From positions 1-49,679 of the IMG/VR virus record IMGVR_UViG_3300036799_000033: a stretch of DNA of 49,679 nt; one strand, 5' to 3'. This stretch comes from a virus. A program made the position numbers and the translations under genes. Positions 31,525 to 37,876 of the stretch are shown here, piece after piece. How positions within the stretch are numbered: position 1 is the first letter of the stretch; each line of letters opens with the position of its first letter. The notes under the pieces were generated by a model. That model was not told the origin of the DNA and searched no databases. It saw only the letters and a program-made list of their open reading frames with translations.

Positions 31525-32941
31525 ACACCAGCAGACTGAGGAGCAGAAGCATATCCTCGAACGTGCTGTCTCCAACACCGACAACCTCATGCTCAACGCC
31601 CTGGCCGGTTGCGGGAAAACCACCACCCTAGAAATGATCGAACGCGAAGTCGATACCAAACCCATCCTCTACCTCTGCTTCAACAAAAAGAACGCCGATG
31701 AAGCTACCGACAGGATGCTCTCCACCACGACAGTTCGAACCTTCAATTCCCTTGGGCACCGCATTTGGGCCAAAGCCTGTGCAAAATCCTCCCTCTCCCT
31801 CAATCCCCGCAAATCCCAGGAAATCCTCCGTGAAATCATCCAAGCGGTCCCGAAAAGGGATCAAGGGCCGATCTGGGAAGTCTTCTGGGATGTCGTCGGA
31901 GCAGTGGGTTTGGCGAAGGCAATGGGGTACGTTCCCGAGGGAGTTTTCCCAACCGCCCGCCGACTCTGCACCCAGGGCTCCTTCCACTCCGCCCTCGACG
32001 AGCCCCCAGACGACCTCGTCTCCGATCTCATCGATGCGGTCCTTACGCGAAGCATTAAACAATCTTACGCCGGTACCATTGATTACAACGATCAGATATA
32101 CATGCCCGCACTGTTTGGCGGAGCATTCCCTCGATTTCCCCTCGTTAAAGTTGACGAGTACCAAGACCTCAACCCCACCAACCACGCGATGTTGGATAAG
32201 CTTGTTAAACACCGTCTCATCGGTGTCGGGGACCCTTGGCAGAATATCTACGGGTTCCGCGGTGCCAAAGCGGAAGGTATGGCGGAGGCGCAAGCGAACT
32301 TCAAAATGACCCCCTGCAATCTCTCCACCAGCTTCCGCTGTCCTTCGGAGATAGTCAAACACGTCCACTGGCGAGTGCCGCACTTCAAATGGATTCGCGA
32401 GGGAGGGTCGGTTGAGCAAGCCACAAAGATTCCTGGTAGTTCTATCAGTGACAATGCAGCTATTATCTGCCGGAACAATGCACCCCTATTCCGCTTGGCC
32501 CTTAGTCTTCTTAGCCATAAGCGGTCTGTGTCTGTTGCTGGTAGCGATGTCGGACCAAAGCTGCTAGCGATGATGAAGAAGCTGGGGGCAGAGGATGCTC
32601 CGCAGGCATCCTTCCTCTCCGCTATCGAAGATTGGCGAGCGGAGAAGTTAGCTAAAGGCAACGCCTCCGCCTCCGACCTAGCCGACTGCATGAAAGTCTT
32701 CGCCGGGTTTGGTTCAACCAAGTCCCAGGCGATCTCCTATGCCGAGCATCTATTCGCCCAGAAGGGCTCCATCCGACTCCTCACCGGGCATAAATCGAAG
32801 GGGCTAGAGTTCGATACCGTCTACCACCTCGATCCTTGGCTCCTGTCAGATACCGAACAGGACAAGAACCTCCGGTATGTAATCTCCACCCGCTCTCGCG
32901 ATCGCCTGATTGAAATCGACTCACGGAACATCCAATGGTAG
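31511..32941 (+). CDS. UvrD/Rep-type superfamily 1 DNA helicase
   Basis: 476 aa from the ATG at 31511 (MLTTEHQQTEEQKHILERAV). Q motif and Walker A: NALAGCGKTTTL, residues 29-40. Walker B: VKVDEYQDLNPTN, about 212-224. Motif III: GDPWQNIYGFRGA, about 240-252. Motif V: TGHKSKGLEFDTV near 427-439. Motif VI-like arginines: VISTRSRDRL near 459. Length is short for UvrD (about 720 aa) because the 1B/2B inserts are reduced, as in phage Dda-like and UvrD-like helicases. It probably unwinds DNA 3'-5' in phage replication or recombination with the downstream nuclease and ATPase. The ribosome binding site is GAGG. Confidence 0.9.
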   Translation: MLTTEHQQTEEQKHILERAVSNTDNLMLNALAGCGKTTTLEMIEREVDTKPILYLCFNKKNADEATDRMLSTTTVRTFNSLGHRIWAKACAKSSLSLNPRKSQEILREIIQAVPKRDQGPIWEVFWDVVGAVGLAKAMGYVPEGVFPTARRLCTQGSFHSALDEPPDDLVSDLIDAVLTRSIKQSYAGTIDYNDQIYMPALFGGAFPRFPLVKVDEYQDLNPTNHAMLDKLVKHRLIGVGDPWQNIYGFRGAKAEGMAEAQANFKMTPCNLSTSFRCPSEIVKHVHWRVPHFKWIREGGSVEQATKIPGSSISDNAAIICRNNAPLFRLALSLLSHKRSVSVAGSDVGPKLLAMMKKLGAEDAPQASFLSAIEDWRAEKLAKGNASASDLADCMKVFAGFGSTKSQAISYAEHLFAQKGSIRLLTGHKSKGLEFDTVYHLDPWLLSDTEQDKNLRYVISTRSRDRLIEIDSRNIQW

Positions 32942-33141
32942 CCATTCGCCACGGCTTCATCAAAGACTACAACTGGTCCATCAAAGCCGTAGGCAGAATC
33001 AAACGCGGCCGCCGTTCAATAGAAATCCGCTTCTCCGAACCGCTCTACGCCGCCATCCTCGCCGAAGCCAAGCTCCGCGAATGGTCCTTCTCCCACATGG
33101 TCCGCCACCTCTGTGAAGCTTCTATAAATGGAATAGAATAA
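32935..33141 (+). CDS. Small basic protein, possibly ribbon-helix-helix-like (68 aa)
   Basis: 68 aa starting MVAIRHGFIKDYNWSIKAVG. The basic segment RIKRGRRSIEIRFSEPLYAA contains a beta strand (SIEIRFSEPL) followed by helices (AAILAEAKLREWSFSHMVRH), the strand-helix-helix order of RHH DNA-binding proteins. Resemblance is by pattern only. The gene overlaps the helicase stop by 7 nt. Confidence 0.6.
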   Translation: MVAIRHGFIKDYNWSIKAVGRIKRGRRSIEIRFSEPLYAAILAEAKLREWSFSHMVRHLCEASINGIE

Positions 33142-33560
33142 TGACAATCTCCAACTCTCGCGGCTCGTACAAAGACTGCTTCGATGTCTACAACGCCGCT
33201 CTGGAGGACCCAGAGGGCGTCCGGATCAAGGTCAAGGACTACTCCCAGGCGGTGTTCTTTCGTATGCGGATGCATAAGGCGCGGTCGATCGTTCGGGAAG
33301 AATCCAAGGATATCTATTCCCCTGGCGATCCAGGATACTCCGTCACGGTCTATGATCCGCTGGTGGTGAGAATCCGCGCTGCCGATGGCGATGCTTGGTA
33401 CGTCTATGTAGAACAACAGGGCCTGAACCTTGGCGAGATCGAGCCGCTATCAAAGATCGAAGAGGAGGAAGACCGAGTCCTCCCACCGCCAACTCGCCAG
33501 CTGATGATCGAGGCCCAGCCAACTGAGGTTAAGATTGAACGGGTACAAAGGAGGCTTTGA
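33141..33560 (+). CDS. Hypothetical protein (139 aa) with basic C-terminus
   Basis: 139 aa starting MTISNSRGSYKDCFDVYNAA. The N-terminal 100 residues have a mixed alpha/beta pattern (GVRIKVKDYSQAVFFRMRMH; PGYSVTVYDPLVVRIRAADG; WYVYVEQQGLNLGEI). An acidic stretch follows (SKIEEEEDR), then a linker, and the tail EVKIERVQRRL. No family recognised. It overlaps the preceding gene by one base (TAATG) and the following by TGATG, so it is translated as part of the operon. Confidence 0.68.
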   Translation: MTISNSRGSYKDCFDVYNAALEDPEGVRIKVKDYSQAVFFRMRMHKARSIVREESKDIYSPGDPGYSVTVYDPLVVRIRAADGDAWYVYVEQQGLNLGEIEPLSKIEEEEDRVLPPPTRQLMIEAQPTEVKIERVQRRL

Positions 33561-33799
33561 TGAACCCCAACCCCGCCACCCTCCTCCCTCTATGGCACCG
33601 GGCTCTCGCCTCTGAAATCGGCATCGCCATCCGCACCAACGACCGGCGATGGTTGCAGACCGCGTTATATGAAGCCCGATCCAGGGCTAACGATCCGCAG
33701 CTGGAGAAGATCATGCTGGTTATGCCAGGGAAGGATTTAGAAGGGAACCCCTCTCAGGAGGTGATGATGTTGAAGAAGCAGGTGGAGCTTGAATCATGA
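33560..33799 (+). CDS. Small hypothetical protein (79 aa)
   Basis: 79 aa starting MNPNPATLLPLWHRALASEI. Helical and rich in Leu, Arg and Asn (GIAIRTNDRRWLQTALYEAR), ending MMLKKQVELES. No known domain. The start at 33560 overlaps the previous stop. The composition and tight overlaps (4 nt with the next gene) are typical of early phage accessory proteins. Confidence 0.62.
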   Translation: MNPNPATLLPLWHRALASEIGIAIRTNDRRWLQTALYEARSRANDPQLEKIMLVMPGKDLEGNPSQEVMMLKKQVELES

Positions 33800-34032
33800 G
33801 TGATCCCACCACCACCCTCGACGAGCTAATGGACCGCAATCCCCTCGAACTCTCCAACCAAGACATCGATCAGATCATCGCCTACCAGCGCAAGCAACGG
33901 GCGGCCCTTGCCGACTCTCCCACCCGCGGTAGGGCTAAGAAGGAAACCGGCCCTGGGGTCAAGGTGGACCTAGCGGCCCTGGGACTTCTACCAAAGCCCG
34001 CGCCGGTGGGTGTGGTTAAGAGGCGGCTATGA
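33796..34032 (+). CDS. Small hypothetical protein (78 aa) with KRRL terminus
   Basis: 78 aa starting MSDPTTTLDELMDRNPLELS. Residues 1-35 are helical (ELSNQDIDQIIAYQRKQRAA). The middle is basic and disordered (TRGRAKKETGPG), and the end is Pro-rich with a terminal VVKRRL. Its stop overlaps the start of an inserted HNH gene, and it was probably followed originally by the Cas4-like nuclease gene at 34508. Confidence 0.62.
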   Translation: MSDPTTTLDELMDRNPLELSNQDIDQIIAYQRKQRAALADSPTRGRAKKETGPGVKVDLAALGLLPKPAPVGVVKRRL

Positions 34033-34511
34033 ATAAAGAGATTTGGAAGCCTATACCATTTGCGCCACAATATCAGTGTTCCTCGTTTGGCCACATTATA
34101 GGCAAAAGAGGTAGTTTGCTTAATCCGACTGTTTCAGATAGAGGATATCTCGTATGCGATTTACATAAAAGACAATATAGGGTAAATCGTATAGTTTGTA
34201 CGACATTTCATGGAGAACCACAAACCTCATTGCATCAAGCAGCACATAAAGATAGTAATAAAGCCAACAATCACAGCGACAACCTGTACTGGGCAACACC
34301 TCTAGAGAATGCTGCCGATCTCAAGGCTACAAACAAGAACAATGGCGAGAATAGTTTTGCTGCCAAACTTACAGAGGTTCAGGTTATTGAAATACGAAAA
34401 CAACATGCAGAGGGCTATTCTATCGTTTTAATAGCAAAAGATTTTCCTGAGGTTGGATATGCTGCTATATCACATATAATTCATCGACGCTGTTGGAGGC
34501 ATATTCCATGA
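34029..34511 (+). CDS. HNH homing-type endonuclease (NUMOD4-HNH)
   Basis: 160 aa starting MNKEIWKPIPFAPQYQCSSF. The NUMOD4 part is W-K-P-I followed by Y-x-C-S-S-x-G (residues 6-22). The HNH core has VNRIVCTTFHGEP, LHQAAHKDSNKANNHSDNLY and YWAT, with the metal-binding His and Asn residues expected in the family. The C-terminal part (TEVQVIEIRKQHAEGYSIVL) resembles a NUMOD-type helix-turn-helix. The gene is clearly more AT-rich than its neighbours and sits between two genes with 4-nt overlaps on both sides, consistent with insertion. Likely a free-standing homing endonuclease. Confidence 0.88.
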   Translation: MNKEIWKPIPFAPQYQCSSFGHIIGKRGSLLNPTVSDRGYLVCDLHKRQYRVNRIVCTTFHGEPQTSLHQAAHKDSNKANNHSDNLYWATPLENAADLKATNKNNGENSFAAKLTEVQVIEIRKQHAEGYSIVLIAKDFPEVGYAAISHIIHRRCWRHIP

Positions 34512-35527
34512 ACGAATTAGCAACAGTTTCCTTGGTAGATAGGGATGCCCCAGCGGCAAGTCCCTATTTGCCAGGAACCCAGGTGCAGTTTGCTTGGGAT
34601 TCAACTTCTCTTGGATATTTGAAAGTTTGTCCGCGCCTCTACCAATATACTATGCTCGAAGGCTGGGCACCCAAGGACGAATCAGTCCACCTTCGGTTCG
34701 GGATCGAATACCACAAGGCCCTGGAAGACTACGATCGCCTGCGAGCAGATGGAGCGGATCATGAGGAGGCTACTCAGACCACCATTCGAGAACTCCTCAC
34801 CCGTACCTATGGCTGGGAGGTAGATGAGGATACCAAGGCGGGGAAGTATAAGAACCGCGCTTCCCTCCTCCGAACAGTATCCTGGTACCTGGACGAATTC
34901 CAACACGACGCTGTTACTACCGTCCTCCTCTCCGATGGACGACCGGCGGTGGAGTTGAGCTTTCGGTTTGAGTTAGATTGGGGGCCAAGCTTCAATACTG
35001 TAGTTAAATCTAATATAAAGACAGCTATGACTGGCGACCCCCAACCCTACCTCCTCTCCGGTCACCTCGACCGCGTGGTCAACTTCGCCGGGGCCACTTT
35101 CGTCATGGATCGCAAGACCACCACCACCACCCCAGGGCCGTACTACTTCAACCAGTTCGAGCCCAACAACCAAATGACCCTCTACACCCTCGCCTCCCAA
35201 GTCATCCTAGCCTCGCCAATCAAAGGGGTCATCATTGACGCCGCACAGATTCTTATTGACTCTAGCCGTTTTGTTCGTGGGATTACTTACCGTACCCCCG
35301 ATCAGTTGTCGGAGTGGACAGGCGATCTACGATACTGGCTCTCCGTGGCCGAGGGGTATGCTGAGAATAACTACTGGCCGATGAATGATACCGCCTGCGA
35401 TAAGTTCGGCGGGTGTCGGTTTAGGGAGGTGTGTTCTTCCTCCCCCCAGGTTCGGGAAGCGCGCCTTCGCGCCAAGTTTACAAAGCAAGAAGAAGGGGAA
35501 CGATGGAATCCGATCAAGCCAAGGTGA
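34508..35527 (+). CDS. PD-(D/E)XK nuclease, Cas4/RecB-like, with putative Fe-S cluster
   Basis: 339 aa. The start at 34508 (MNELATVSLVDRDAPAASPY) has GGAGG 8 nt upstream; an ATG at 34493 is in frame but lacks it. Residues 38-45 (LKVCPRLYQY) and 66-71 (IEYHKAL) are the usual Cas4 N-terminal elements. The catalytic core is GHLDRVV (Asp188) and FVMDRKT (Asp201, Lys203), with Q222 of the QMTLYTLA motif. C41 together with a C-terminal C-x5-C-x5-C (near CDKFGGCRFREVC) could coordinate a 4Fe-4S cluster as in Cas4 and AddB. It probably resects DNA ends in phage recombination with the nearby helicase and RecA-fold ATPase. It is not associated with a CRISPR array here. Confidence 0.85.
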   Translation: MNELATVSLVDRDAPAASPYLPGTQVQFAWDSTSLGYLKVCPRLYQYTMLEGWAPKDESVHLRFGIEYHKALEDYDRLRADGADHEEATQTTIRELLTRTYGWEVDEDTKAGKYKNRASLLRTVSWYLDEFQHDAVTTVLLSDGRPAVELSFRFELDWGPSFNTVVKSNIKTAMTGDPQPYLLSGHLDRVVNFAGATFVMDRKTTTTTPGPYYFNQFEPNNQMTLYTLASQVILASPIKGVIIDAAQILIDSSRFVRGITYRTPDQLSEWTGDLRYWLSVAEGYAENNYWPMNDTACDKFGGCRFREVCSSSPQVREARLRAKFTKQEEGERWNPIKPR

Positions 35528-35718
35528 GGCACATAATCAACACCTCAGTAATCGACGTGAAGGTAATTGGGGAACATTGGTTCGTCCACTTCGACGGATC
35601 GCGGGAATCCCTAGCCTTCTGTCACAAGTCCGAGGATACACCGTTTGCAATCGGGGATAAGATAAAGATTTCTTTTGAAAGGATAGCGGATGCCCTCCCT
35701 AGCGAACCATCAGTCTAA
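35503..35718 (+). CDS. Small hypothetical protein (71 aa)
   Basis: 71 aa from the ATG at 35503 (MESDQAKVRHIINTSVIDVK), preceded by AAGGGG. Beta-rich (VIGEHWFVHFDGSRESLAFC; FAIGDKIKISFERI), suggesting an OB-like or small barrel fold. It overlaps the nuclease gene by 25 nt and the ATPase gene by 29 nt, so it is deeply embedded in the operon. It may be an accessory factor of the nuclease or ATPase. Confidence 0.6.
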   Translation: MESDQAKVRHIINTSVIDVKVIGEHWFVHFDGSRESLAFCHKSEDTPFAIGDKIKISFERIADALPSEPSV

Positions 35719-36538
35719 TGAGTTTACCAAGCTTCTGTTGATCGGCGATTCCAAGTCTGGCAAGACCGGATCGCTTGTCTCCCTAGTCAAGGCCGGATAT
35801 AAACTCCGCATCCTCGACATGGATAACCTGTTAGAGGTGTTGAAACAGTACGTCCTCCGCGAATGTCCGGAGCTAATCGGCAATGTCGAATACCGAACCC
35901 TCCGCGACAAGCGAAAGGCATCTGCCGCAGGTTCAATCATCGACGGGCCGCCTAAGGCCTTCGTCGAGGCCTTGAAGATGCTGGACCATTGGAAATACGA
36001 CGATGTTGATCTCGGCCGCCCAGCGGATTGGGGCCCAGACTGCATCCTAGTCATCGACTCCTTCTCTCGCCTTTGCGACTCCGCCTACGACTTCCGCGAG
36101 CCGATGGCACCGAAGGGCAAGGATGGCAAGGCCGACGGGCGAATGATCTACTTCGATGCCCAAAACGCAGCCGAGGATGTCCTGGCCTCCCTCACCTCCG
36201 ATGGCTTCCGCACCAACGTAATCGTCATCGCCCATGTCATGTATATGGATATGCCCGATGGGACGAAGAAGGGACTTCCACAAGGGATCGGCTCTGCCTT
36301 ATCCCCGAAAATCCCCCAATACTTCCCGTCGATCGTACTTTACACCAACAAAGGAGGCAAACGCACCTTACAAACCAACTCCACCCCTCTGATCGACCTC
36401 GCCAATCCGAAACCCTTCGCGATGGCTACAAGCTATCCGATTGAAAGCGGACTCGCGGATTTCTTCGAGGTTCTCAGAGAGGCACCTGAACCGAAACCGA
36501 CTGAAAATAAACCCAAGCTAATCCTAAGGAAAGCTTAA
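35690..36538 (+). CDS. RecA-fold P-loop ATPase (Sak4-like recombinase candidate)
   Basis: 282 aa starting MPSLANHQSNEFTKLLLIGD. Walker A: GDSKSGKTGS, residues 19-28. Walker B: CILVIDSFSRL, about 118-128. RecA-core elements include a sensor-like VIVIAHVMYMDMP and a glycine loop TKKGLPQGIGSAL at about 210-220. This is the compact RecA-like architecture of phage Sak4 single-strand annealing/recombination ATPases, also annotated as AAA_24-type. It lies between a Cas4-like nuclease and a putative ssDNA-binding protein, the common phage recombination trio. The C-terminus is KPKLILRKA. Its original downstream neighbour was displaced by an HNH gene. Confidence 0.82.
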   Translation: MPSLANHQSNEFTKLLLIGDSKSGKTGSLVSLVKAGYKLRILDMDNLLEVLKQYVLRECPELIGNVEYRTLRDKRKASAAGSIIDGPPKAFVEALKMLDHWKYDDVDLGRPADWGPDCILVIDSFSRLCDSAYDFREPMAPKGKDGKADGRMIYFDAQNAAEDVLASLTSDGFRTNVIVIAHVMYMDMPDGTKKGLPQGIGSALSPKIPQYFPSIVLYTNKGGKRTLQTNSTPLIDLANPKPFAMATSYPIESGLADFFEVLREAPEPKPTENKPKLILRKA

Positions 36539-36539
36539 A

Positions 36540-36569
36540 ATGGCCGAACCTAACTTTGGCGCAATATGA
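36540..36569 (+). pseudogene. Nine-codon stub of the downstream gene left at an HNH insertion
   Basis: ATG at 36540 encodes MAEPNFGAI and stops (TGA at 36567-36569). The same nine residues open the gene at 37002, but with six synonymous third-base changes. The stub keeps an AGGAA site upstream and overlaps the HNH start by ATGA, so it may serve as a leader cistron for coupled translation of the HNH gene. Confidence 0.8.
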
Positions 36570-37009
36570 TTTATGATAAGCAGTATATCGAATCTCGTAT
36601 TGTCATAACCAAACAAGGTTGCTGGGAATGGCAAGCAGCTAGAGATAGGTATGGCTACGGGTTGGTATCAAGGCGTTCCAGTGGAGAATCGTTAGCACAC
36701 AGATTGACTTGGAGAATATACAACGGTTCTGCTGAACATTTGTGTGTTCTTCACAAGTGCGATAATCCACCCTGCTGCAATCCAGAACATCTATTTCTAG
36801 GATGGCAAGCTGAGAATATCTGGGATGCCATGTCTAAAGGAAGGAAGTATATCCAACCTTCCAGAATAACGCTAGAGGTTGCATCGGATATTGCAGCCAG
36901 ATTACAAAGGGGTGAGAAACAAAGGGACATAGCTAAACTGCATAACATATCTGAATCCCACCTGTCAAATCTGAAACATCAAATCTTAAAGGAACATGCA
37001 AATGGCTGA
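36566..37009 (+). CDS. HNH endonuclease (HNH_3-type) inserted near a gene start
   Basis: 147 aa starting MIYDKQYIESRIVITKQGCW. HNH_3-type core: LAHRLTWRIYNG, then VLHKCDNPPCCNPEHLFLGW and a QAENIWDAMSKGRKY helix, with paired cysteines and conserved His/Asn/His. The C-terminus carries a helix-turn-helix (EVASDIAARLQRGEKQRDIA, KLHNISESHLSNLKHQ) that probably reads the target. It is AT-rich relative to the flanks. The last codons overlap the next gene's start (ANG* read over ATGGCTGA). Translation probably depends on the preceding stub. Free-standing homing endonuclease. Confidence 0.88.
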   Translation: MIYDKQYIESRIVITKQGCWEWQAARDRYGYGLVSRRSSGESLAHRLTWRIYNGSAEHLCVLHKCDNPPCCNPEHLFLGWQAENIWDAMSKGRKYIQPSRITLEVASDIAARLQRGEKQRDIAKLHNISESHLSNLKHQILKEHANG

Positions 37010-37442
37010 ACCAAATTTCGGAGCCATACTTGATAGGCCCTCCTCCGAGATCGAGCGTCCGAAACCTCTCCCTGTTGGGCATTACCTCACGGTAACCCAG
37101 GGCCTGCCTCGCTTCGATAAGTCAACGAAGAAGCAGACCGAGTTTGCGGAGTTCACCTTGAAGTTCCTCCAGCCACTCGACGATGTGGACCCAGAGGAGC
37201 TTAAGACCTTCGGCGAACTCACCGACAAGACCATGACCCACACCTTCTACCTGACGGAGAAATCCGCCTATCGCCTGAAGGAGTTCATGGTGGAGGACTT
37301 GGGGATCGAGGAAGCGGATACCCTCAGGGCCATGATCGACGAGACGCCCAATCGACAGGTGGTGGTACAGATCAAGCACACCCCATCGGATGATGGGAAG
37401 TCGATGTACGCGAACATCGCCAGCACACAGCGGGCGGAGTAG
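37002..37442 (+). CDS. Putative ssDNA-binding / DUF669-like protein (146 aa)
   Basis: Start at 37002 (MAEPNFGAILDRPSSEIERP), with AAAGGAA 8 nt upstream inside the HNH gene; an ATG two codons earlier is less well placed. An OB-like beta pattern (PVGHYLTVTQGLPRFDKSTK; TEFAEFTLKFLQPLDDV; RQVVVQIKHTPSDDGKSM) and an acidic centre resemble phage single-stranded-DNA-binding proteins that accompany Sak4-like ATPases. The ending TQRAE is not the classic acidic DDIPF tail. No direct family identity was confirmed, so the role is inferred from position between recombination and replication genes. Confidence 0.62.
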   Translation: MAEPNFGAILDRPSSEIERPKPLPVGHYLTVTQGLPRFDKSTKKQTEFAEFTLKFLQPLDDVDPEELKTFGELTDKTMTHTFYLTEKSAYRLKEFMVEDLGIEEADTLRAMIDETPNRQVVVQIKHTPSDDGKSMYANIASTQRAE

Positions 37443-37444
37443 TC

Positions 37445-37876
37445 ATGCGTTGCCCCCGGTGTTATTGTGAAATCAATACCGCACCGGGGGCAATTACCTT
37501 TTGTTGCATGGCGGATATAAAGGATTGTTGCATGGCGAATATAAAGGAATGCTGGATGGGTGACGATCTTAGGTCTGAAGGTGTTAGAAGGTATCAGGAA
37601 GAACTCGCGAAGCCTGTTCAAACAAGGGACGCGCTCTTGGTTGAGCGGGAGAAGACCCACGGAGACTTCGAACTCATCGCCGCTTTGTCTCAGGACTTGA
37701 AAAACGTTTTGCATAAGTGGAATACTGCGGCGAACTTCAGTCCTCGCAAGATGGAAGCCCTTGAGATGATTTGTGTTAAGATAGCCCGTGCAATGCATGG
37801 CAATCAATCAGTGAAAGACCACTGGGACGACATCGCCGGGTATGCCAAGCTGGGATCGGAAGCCTGTGACGGCTAA
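37445..37876 (+). CDS. DUF6378-like protein with duplicated Cys-rich N-terminus (143 aa)
   Basis: The C-terminal 90 residues (LLVEREKTHGDFELIAALSQ; LEMICVKIARAMHGNQSVKD; HWDDIAGYAKLGSEACDG) match the small phage DUF6378 family of unknown function. The first 40 residues contain CPRC and three tandem C-x-M-x-D/N modules created by a 24-bp DNA duplication (37501-37548). Each DNA unit carries AAGGA and an ATG, so translation could also start at internal sites near 37507, 37531 or 37557 (the last giving MGDDLRSEG). The 143-aa start is therefore tentative. The gene overlaps the polymerase-module ORF by 35 nt. Confidence 0.65.
   Translation: MRCPRCYCEINTAPGAITFCCMADIKDCCMANIKECWMGDDLRSEGVRRYQEELAKPVQTRDALLVEREKTHGDFELIAALSQDLKNVLHKWNTAANFSPRKMEALEMICVKIARAMHGNQSVKDHWDDIAGYAKLGSEACDG
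37501..37548 (+). repeat. 24-bp tandem duplication carrying a ribosome binding site and start codon
   Basis: Two adjacent 24-mers (TTGTTGCATGGCG then RATATAAAGGA) that differ at one base. Each contains AAAGGA, and the second half of one plus the next provide a spacing of 7 nt from AAAGGA to ATG. In frame with the DUF6378-like gene. Confidence 0.9.

Noticed and set aside
31628-32419. 263-aa minus-strand open frame opposite the helicase gene
   Set aside because: The helicase frame has all canonical motifs; the antisense frame is an effect of GC-rich codons.
34508-35527. CRISPR-Cas system suggested by the Cas4-like nuclease
   Set aside because: No array of repeats and spacers and no other Cas protein were seen; Cas4-like nucleases are common phage recombination enzymes.
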